Positions 59,357 through 64,000 of a DNA stretch of 64,000 nt are shown here, piece after piece (the stretch's first letter is position 1; every line of letters begins with the position of its first letter). Origin of the DNA: JBGAPI01 sp044221335 (GTDB lineage Bacteria; Pseudomonadota; Gammaproteobacteria; Xanthomonadales; Ahniellaceae); contig JBGAPI010000002.1 of assembly GCA_044221335.1 (NCBI GenBank), forward strand, positions 101,726 through 165,725, written 5' to 3'. Under the pieces are notes generated by a model that saw nothing but the letters and a program-made list of their open reading frames with translations, had not been told where the DNA came from and searched no databases. The translations under genes and the position numbers were made by a program.

Positions 59357-60262
59357 TTAGGTCACGAAAGCAGCAGGTGTCGACGAGCAGTCCGACGGGT
59401 ACCAGGGCTGCCGATCAGACGGACGTCTCGATCGCCTGTCTCGCTCCTGGCTTACCCGGTCGTACGCCACGACCACTTCTCCAACCGCCATCAGCGGCCG
59501 GTCTCCACGGTCCCGCCAGAGGCCGCACAACAGCGACGTCAGGGCAGTCCCACCATCCGGCCACTCACGCTCGAGCAGTGTCATCGCGTCGCGCAGGTGA
59601 TCGAAGGCGACGAGATTGGGGCCGAGGAGCTGGGCTCGCTCCGACGTCCTGGTCGTGCCTGTCCGGGTCCAGACGTGACCGATGTCGTGCAGCAAGGCAT
59701 ATGCGATACCGATGTCGCGTTCCGTCTGACCAAGCCGCGGACTGTCGGCCAGGAATTCGGCCACTTCGACGGAATGCGCCGCGAGTCCGCCTGGAAAGTC
59801 GTGATGACCGTTCGCTCCCGCCGTGCAGCGCCAGAACTCGGAGCACACCTCGCGCAGCGATAACACCTCGTTGATTGATTGTCGCATCGGGGGCGAGACG
59901 ATCTCGTTGGCGATCATCCCGACGCGCAGGATCACGCCATCGACGGGACAGACGTCCTCGGGCAGGTGCTCCAGGATCGGAATGTTTGGATCGGGGCGAG
60001 CCGCGACGATGACGCGGTTGGGGAACAGAGCGCCCGGCGTCGCGATCACGCTGAGGCGCGCCTTCGGCATCTGTTTGGCGGGACAGCGGATCGAGCTGGG
60101 CGAGATCCAGCTCACGGCCTCGAAACGGCCGTTCTCCACCAGCAGCCGATAGGCGTACGGTGCGCCGGTTCCCGGTTCGACCGAGGTCCGGCCCGCGGAC
60201 TCGATGACCGCGTCGAACTCCTGCAGGGCGGTCATGTTCTGGTAGGCATCGATGGTCTGCAT
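59357..60262 (-). CDS. HD-domain protein coupled to the integrase (TraI_2/MobH-like or YhaM-like)
   Basis: The 301-residue product starts at ATG 60262, which shares a base with the integrase stop (TGATG), and AAGGA lies upstream. An N-terminal beta-rich region (about 30-130) is followed by an HD domain: HHDFPGGLAAHSVEVAEFL, then ALLHDIGHVWT, with the paired His-Asp metal site. The HH..PGGL..H pattern occurs in conjugative MobH/TraI_2 relaxases and in YhaM-type exonucleases. As a stand-alone gene next to an integrase it may process DNA ends during element transfer or excision. Confidence 0.7.
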   Translation of the reverse strand: MQTIDAYQNMTALQEFDAVIESAGRTSVEPGTGAPYAYRLLVENGRFEAVSWISPSSIRCPAKQMPKARLSVIATPGALFPNRVIVAARPDPNIPILEHLPEDVCPVDGVILRVGMIANEIVSPPMRQSINEVLSLREVCSEFWRCTAGANGHHDFPGGLAAHSVEVAEFLADSPRLGQTERDIGIAYALLHDIGHVWTRTGTTRTSERAQLLGPNLVAFDHLRDAMTLLEREWPDGGTALTSLLCGLWRDRGDRPLMAVGEVVVAYDRVSQERDRRSRRPSDRQPWYPSDCSSTPAAFVT

Positions 60263-61599
60263 CACTGATTTTCCTTGGAATGGGGCTCGAGACGACGGAG
60301 CGCGTCGGCCAGGCGGGCGCGCAACTCGTCGGGCGGGAGGGTGTCGAGTTCGTTCGCGCACAGCGGAGTTGCGCCGGAAGTAGAAGGCGGGCGCAGGCGC
60401 GACTCGACGAGGCCGGTGTACGCGCGCCCGTCACTTCGGGTCAGGTTGGGGACGAACCGGGAGTACACGCGGAACAGCATTTCGGTCGTGCTGTGGCCAA
60501 GCGTGCGCGCGACCCACTCCGGGTTTTCCCCGGATGCCAGCATCAGCGTCGCTGCGGTGTGGCGCAGCTGGTACGGGCGGCGCATCGGCAGGCCGAGGTG
60601 GCGCAGCAGCGGGCGCCAGACGCGGTTGTTGAAGTTGATCGCATCGATCGGCTTGCCGCTGGCCGTGTGGAACACGTACTCGCAGCCGGCGGTCCGAGAC
60701 TTCCGTTGCGCCTGCAGGGCTTCACGTACCATCGGCAGCATGGGGATGTCGCGACGCGAGCCGTCGGTCTTGGTGTCGTCCTGAGCACCGTGGGTGAAGG
60801 TCTCGCGGATGATGATCAGGTTGCGATCGAAGTCGACGTATCGCCACTTGAGCCCGTTGATCTCGCCCGTCCGCATGCCGGTGAACGCCCACACGGTAAG
60901 GTAGGACCGGTAGTCCTCCCGGATGGTGTCGAACATCCGATTGAGCTCGATCAGGGTGAACGGTGCGACATCCGGGCGGCGTTCCTTCAGCGGCTTCAGG
61001 CCGCGGAAGGGCGCGGTGAGCCCATAGCGGTCGGCTGCCTCGTTGGTGATCATCCGAAGCACGCCCATCACTTCGTTGACGCTCTTCGGCGAAAGCAGGC
61101 GCCCACCGTGCCCCTTGCGCTCGCTGAGGCTCGCCCGAAACCCCAACACCAGCGGCCGATCGACGTCGGCGATCAGCTTGTCCTTGAAGAACGGAAGGAT
61201 GCGCGAGTCGAGAACGCTGCGAACGGCAGCGATGTTGGTTCGCCGCCAACGCGGCCGACTCTCGGCGAACCAGGTCTCGACGAACTCTTGGAACGGCGGA
61301 GTCGGAATTGCGATCGGCGCGGCGACAACAGAAGGGGCCATCGCCGGCGTGGCGGTTTCCAACGCCTGCCCTGCCGGGATAGGGTCAAACTGCTTCCTCC
61401 GCGGGCTGTCGGGGAAGAAGTTGCCGTAGCGGAAGCTGCCGTCGCCGATCGCGCGCTCGATGCGCTGGAGGAGTTTTTCGAGGCGATCGCGATTGGTGGG
61501 GGTGTCCAAGAGCAGAGTCTGCTCACGACAACGCTGTCCCTGGTACCGGAAATCGATGAACAGCTGGCCCGTGTCGTTCCGACACCGGACGCTAGCCAT
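60262..61599 (-). CDS. Tyrosine-recombinase integrase
   Basis: From ATG 61599 (MASVRCRNDTGQ) the protein is 445 residues. It has an N-terminal arm-binding domain of the DUF3596 type, a SAM-like core-binding domain (about 105-200) and the catalytic domain with TGMRTGEINGLKW (Arg), QLRHTAATLML (Arg and His), LGHSTTEMLFRVYSRF (His and Tyr). It integrates and excises the island at an attachment site, plausibly the tRNA end seen at 53698. The start overlaps the xis stop by eight bases. Confidence 0.9.
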   Translation of the reverse strand: MASVRCRNDTGQLFIDFRYQGQRCREQTLLLDTPTNRDRLEKLLQRIERAIGDGSFRYGNFFPDSPRRKQFDPIPAGQALETATPAMAPSVVAAPIAIPTPPFQEFVETWFAESRPRWRRTNIAAVRSVLDSRILPFFKDKLIADVDRPLVLGFRASLSERKGHGGRLLSPKSVNEVMGVLRMITNEAADRYGLTAPFRGLKPLKERRPDVAPFTLIELNRMFDTIREDYRSYLTVWAFTGMRTGEINGLKWRYVDFDRNLIIIRETFTHGAQDDTKTDGSRRDIPMLPMVREALQAQRKSRTAGCEYVFHTASGKPIDAINFNNRVWRPLLRHLGLPMRRPYQLRHTAATLMLASGENPEWVARTLGHSTTEMLFRVYSRFVPNLTRSDGRAYTGLVESRLRPPSTSGATPLCANELDTLPPDELRARLADALRRLEPHSKENQ

Positions 61600-61828
61600 G
61601 GGCGACACCACCGCCGGCCATCGGAATGCCACCGGTATCGGGAAGCGAGCAGCGCTTCATGTCGCGCTCGATCGCCTCCCAGATGAAGAGAAGCTTGCGA
61701 CCACCGAACGGCCGGAAGTAATGGATCCCCTCGATGAGGACGGAGTCCTTCAGGCGATCGCGGATCGTGCGAGTGTCGTAGTGGATACGCTCAGACAGTT
61801 CGTCGGTGGTAAGGTAGGTTTCGCTCAT
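61592..61828 (-). CDS. Small excisionase/AlpA-like DNA-binding protein
   Basis: The 78-residue product has a winged-helix HTH of the excisionase type (YLTTDELSERIHYDTRTIRD, then FRPFGGRKLLFIWEAIERDM). GGAG about eight bases upstream supports ATG 61828. Overlap with the integrase gene indicates a recombination-directionality factor controlling excision. Confidence 0.8.
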   Translation of the reverse strand: MSETYLTTDELSERIHYDTRTIRDRLKDSVLIEGIHYFRPFGGRKLLFIWEAIERDMKRCSLPDTGGIPMAGGGVAHG

Positions 61829-61861
61829 TCGTATGCTCCGTTGCGAATCGGGCTGCGCACA

Positions 61862-61885
61862 TGATCACTAAAATGATCACGTGAT
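61862..61885. promoter_or_regulatory. Palindromic operator before xis-int
   Basis: TGATCACTAAAATGATCA (61862-61879) overlaps a second palindrome, ATCACGTGAT (61876-61885). The pair lies just downstream of the minus-strand promoter, where a repressor would act. Confidence 0.55.
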
Positions 61886-61889
61886 GTCA

Positions 61890-61917
61890 GTTATAGCACA
61901 CGAATGATGGTTGTCAA
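61890..61917 (-). promoter_or_regulatory. Sigma-70 promoter of the xis-int-HD operon
   Basis: On the minus strand TTGACA, a 16-base spacer and TATAAC form a near-consensus promoter about 60 bases before xis. A weaker plus-strand pair (TTGTCA at 61911, TACGTG at 61934) for the HTH gene overlaps it. Confidence 0.65.
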
Positions 61918-61924
61918 CATCGTC

Positions 61925-61940
61925 TGATCATTTTACGTGA
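61925..61940. promoter_or_regulatory. Second operator-like site near the HTH gene
   Basis: TGATCATTTTACGTGA repeats in inverted orientation the AAAATGATCA part of the site at 61862 and overlaps the predicted -10 of the HTH gene. Confidence 0.5.
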
Positions 61941-61964
61941 CGGATGTAGAGCAGGGCTGCCGGG

Positions 61965-62189
61965 ATGCTTCGCTTCAAGCTCAAGGAACGAATCGCAGAC
62001 AAGGAGTTCCGGGAGCGTCGCCGGATCACGGTGATCGAGATTTCCGAGGCGACGGGGGTCAACCGCATGACCCTTTCAAAGATGCTGAACAAGCATGGGG
62101 CAAACGTGCAGACCGACAATCTTGACCGTCTATGCAACTACTTCGGGTGCCGGATAGAGGAGCTCGTCGAGCACGTTGCTGGGGAATAG
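61965..62189 (+). CDS. Cro/CI-type HTH repressor of the integration module
   Basis: The 74-residue protein is a compact XRE-family HTH (VIEISEATGVNRMTLSKMLN, then TDNLDRLCNYFGCRIEELV). It is divergent from xis-int with operator-like sites between, so it probably represses both promoters. After it, 62190-62310 holds no gene. Confidence 0.82.
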   Translation: MLRFKLKERIADKEFRERRRITVIEISEATGVNRMTLSKMLNKHGANVQTDNLDRLCNYFGCRIEELVEHVAGE

Positions 62190-62310
62190 TCGCGGCGGAG
62201 CAGGCGTTGCCTTCAGCACGCTCGCCAAATTCGAATACCGCCCGATCGCACCACAGGCGCTGTAGGTCGAGGTCGGAAGCACAGGTCCGGCACGAGCCAC
62301 GGAGCGAGCC

Positions 62311-63570
62311 ATGTCGACACTGATCACCGCAAGCCTCGTAGACCGTCTTGTGGACGAATTGGCAACTGCTGAAGCGATCGACATCGCCTGCGCGTACTGC
62401 ACAGCTTCGAAACCCGTCGAGCGAATCCTTGCCGCGGGCGCAATTGGGAAGCCCATCCGCGCGCTGCTTGGGATCGACGACTCAATCACTTCTCCTGGCG
62501 TCATCCGGCGCTTCTGTGACCTTCCCCGTGGGACGGTGCGGCTAGGGACCGCGCGGCCCCCGTCCACGGCGCGATTCCATCCAAAGGTCATTGCTTTTCA
62601 TCGGCCGAATGGCAACGGAACCGCGTGGATAGGCAGCGCGAACTTGACCGACCTCGCGTACTCCGGTGACAACGAGGAGCTCGTTGTACAGGTGCCCCTC
62701 ACGGCGGACATCCTGAATTGGTTTGAGAAGCTGTGGTCAAGCGCGCGTTCCCGGGTCGCCGATGAGTCTGCAATCCAGGAATACGAACAATCCAGAAGGT
62801 TCTTACCGAGACCCACTCCCACCGCGACGCTCAGACCTCCACAAGAGACAGCGCGCATCGAACGGAATCAGCTTCACGCATCTGACCACATGTCGTGGGA
62901 TGCGTACTTCGCGCGGCTATGCGATGTGGATGTGTTCCGACCCAGCCATGACCACACAAGCTGGTCTGTTTTCGGAGAGACCTTTAGCTACCTCGAGACC
63001 ATTCGGGAAGGGCAACTACTGTTCGGGCTCTCATCTTGGGAGATTCTCTCGGACCACGCGATCCGCGTGCTGATGCCACGGAGTCAGAGCGACGAGTGGG
63101 ATGGCGCTTGGGGACTGCTCGGATCAATGGGCGCAGCGGCGAAGGCGAGCGCAAACTTTCGGAACGATGCCGAGTTTCGCGAGCTGATGCGGAAGATTGC
63201 AGCGCGCGCCGCAGCGTCCCGATCACCGGAAGAGTTCAGATCGAACGCCGAAGTTGCAGTTCGCCGAGGCTGTGAAATCGAACGAGTTGGACCAGGTGTG
63301 ATTACCCGACTTCTAGCGCTAGCCTGCCCGCAGTACGCAATCTCGGTGAACAGTCAGTCGTCATATGGGCTGGGAATGGCAAGCCTCGGCAAGCAAGTCA
63401 CGGCCACCGCGCTCGGTTCACCGAGGAGCTATCACCGACTACTGGAGTGGGCGCATCGCCAACCGTGGTTCTTGGCTCGCAGGCCCAACGGCGGAGTCGA
63501 AAGGCTCGCGTGGGAGAATCGATCTGCACTCATCGATGCACTGGTCTACGACCCCAGACGTTCTGCTTGA
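62311..63570 (+). CDS. PLD-family nuclease with unknown C-terminal domain
   Basis: GGAG upstream supports ATG 62311 and 419 residues. Residues about 15-150 carry one HKD-type motif (RFHPKVIAFHRPNGNG, then AWIGSANLTDLAYSGDNEEL), as in PLD-type nucleases that dimerise to build the active site. The C-terminal 230 residues (SWSVFGETFSYLETI, GVITRLLALACPQYAISVNS, RSYHRLLEWAHRQPWF) are not a family I recognise. HKD nucleases are common in restriction and anti-phage systems. Low GC and island location support a defence role. Confidence 0.72.
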   Translation: MSTLITASLVDRLVDELATAEAIDIACAYCTASKPVERILAAGAIGKPIRALLGIDDSITSPGVIRRFCDLPRGTVRLGTARPPSTARFHPKVIAFHRPNGNGTAWIGSANLTDLAYSGDNEELVVQVPLTADILNWFEKLWSSARSRVADESAIQEYEQSRRFLPRPTPTATLRPPQETARIERNQLHASDHMSWDAYFARLCDVDVFRPSHDHTSWSVFGETFSYLETIREGQLLFGLSSWEILSDHAIRVLMPRSQSDEWDGAWGLLGSMGAAAKASANFRNDAEFRELMRKIAARAAASRSPEEFRSNAEVAVRRGCEIERVGPGVITRLLALACPQYAISVNSQSSYGLGMASLGKQVTATALGSPRSYHRLLEWAHRQPWFLARRPNGGVERLAWENRSALIDALVYDPRRSA

Positions 63571-63650
63571 AGATGGATCTCAGCCAGCTGCTAGGCGTCC
63601 CTGGCAACGAAGGCGCAGTTCTCGCCACCTAAGAACGTGGAGTGGACCGC

Positions 63651-63865
63651 CTACAGCGGCACCGGAAGCAGCGCAAAACTCACTTGATAGCGAAAGAACC
63701 GGATCCCGGATGCCACTCTTAGCGCCCGCCGAATTCGCAAGTCGTCCTCGAGGGCAATGATCACGCCGGAGACGCGCTGGTCGTTCTCTGCCAGCTCGTC
63801 AAGCACGTAGCCCATGTAACGCTGGATCTGCCCGACGACGACATCGCTTGCACGCCCCTTTGGAG
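63651..63865 (-). pseudogene. 3' fragment of a DUF91/NucS-like PD-(D/E)XK nuclease gene
   Basis: The last 70 or so codons (KGRASDVVVGQIQRYMGYVL, VSGVIIALEDDLRIRRALRV, FFRYQVSFALLP) match, from memory, the C-terminal end of DUF91/NucS-type nuclease domains. This includes the QIxRYMGxV helix with the motif beyond the catalytic Lys. Upstream the frame runs into the repeats at 63866-64000, so the 5' part is missing or displaced. Confidence 0.6.
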
Positions 63866-64000
63866 ATTCCGGTTCATGAGAGGCCAGCATTCCGGAGCAT
63901 GTGAAGCCACCGTTCCGGACCATGTGAAGCCACGATTCCGGGCCATGTGAGGCCAGTCGCCCGGGTCGGATTCCGGTCCATGGGAAGCCAGTGCGGGGCC
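63866..64000. repeat. Iterated 23-bp repeats, probable terminus of another mobile element
   Basis: The unit (A/G)TTCCGGxxCATGTGAAGCCA starts at 63866, 63889, 63912, 63935 and 63970: spacings of 23, 23, 23 and 35 bp. Repeated binding sites of this style are typical of IS21-type ends, and they interrupt the nuclease fragment beside them. The element itself would continue beyond the window. Confidence 0.55.

Noticed and set aside
63866..64000. CRISPR array
   Set aside because: The repeat period is 23 bp with only a few variable bases between cores, and no cas gene is present; an IS21-like terminus fits better.

Overview
The window is GC-rich (about 70% by eye) and reads as chromosome of a gammaproteobacterium, most likely a relative of the Lysobacterales/Xanthomonadales. 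The hints are ECF-type sigma factors paired with large Ser/Thr kinases, many secreted proteins with low-complexity GC-rich codon use, two secreted proteins ending in a DGFE tail, and the NadB/NadA and RND gene types. No rRNA gene and no complete tRNA was seen. The lineage is inference; no marker gene settles it.

Region 1 (1-15 kb) is mostly single genes: an LCAT-like secreted lipase (cut by the window edge), a YbgC-type thioesterase, two large secreted proteins of unknown function, an EVE-like/HNH nuclease of lower GC, an orphan FtsX/MacB-type permease, a HEAT-like repeat protein, a secreted amidohydrolase, a YhhN membrane protein and an SRPBCC protein. Region 2 (15.1-19.1 kb) is a tight five-gene operon with overlapping start/stop codons: a periplasmic binding protein, a binding-protein/VWA lipoprotein, a membrane protein and a VapBC-like pair whose PIN protein lacks one expected acidic residue.

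Region 3 (19-33.4 kb) holds an LpxH-like phosphoesterase and two sigma-factor/Ser-Thr-kinase modules. Between them lie an FG-GAP repeat protein and a sialidase-like lipoprotein that share a C-terminal domain, and a membrane-anchored CadC-type regulator with a beta-propeller. Region 4 (33.6-39.1 kb) carries a YadA-head-like repeat protein with a self-cleaving S74 chaperone, a small secreted partner, and an alkaline phosphatase with a secreted companion.

Region 5 (39.3-47.0 kb) starts with a good sigma-70 promoter and a leader of about 445 nt. It then runs through an unknown protein, an ABC ATPase, two ABC-2 type permeases, an aminotransferase of the glutamate-1-semialdehyde type, and NadA and NadB. 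Region 6 (47.1-53.5 kb) is an RND efflux adaptor and pump, convergent with a secreted trypsin-like protease.

Region 7 (53.7 kb to the end) is a genomic island. It opens with the 3' 32 bp of a tRNA gene (a probable attachment-site remnant) and an istB remnant. It contains an H-NS-like protein, an HNH nuclease gene split by a complete IS21-family element with a 6-bp target duplication, a HEPN/LprI-like fusion protein, a decayed phosphoesterase, an xis-int-HD operon facing a divergent HTH repressor, a PLD-type nuclease, and a 3' fragment of a DUF91/NucS-like nuclease beside iterated repeats at the window edge. The island looks like a partly decayed store of nucleases and defence-like genes. The HEPN/LprI fusion is the best candidate there for something undescribed.
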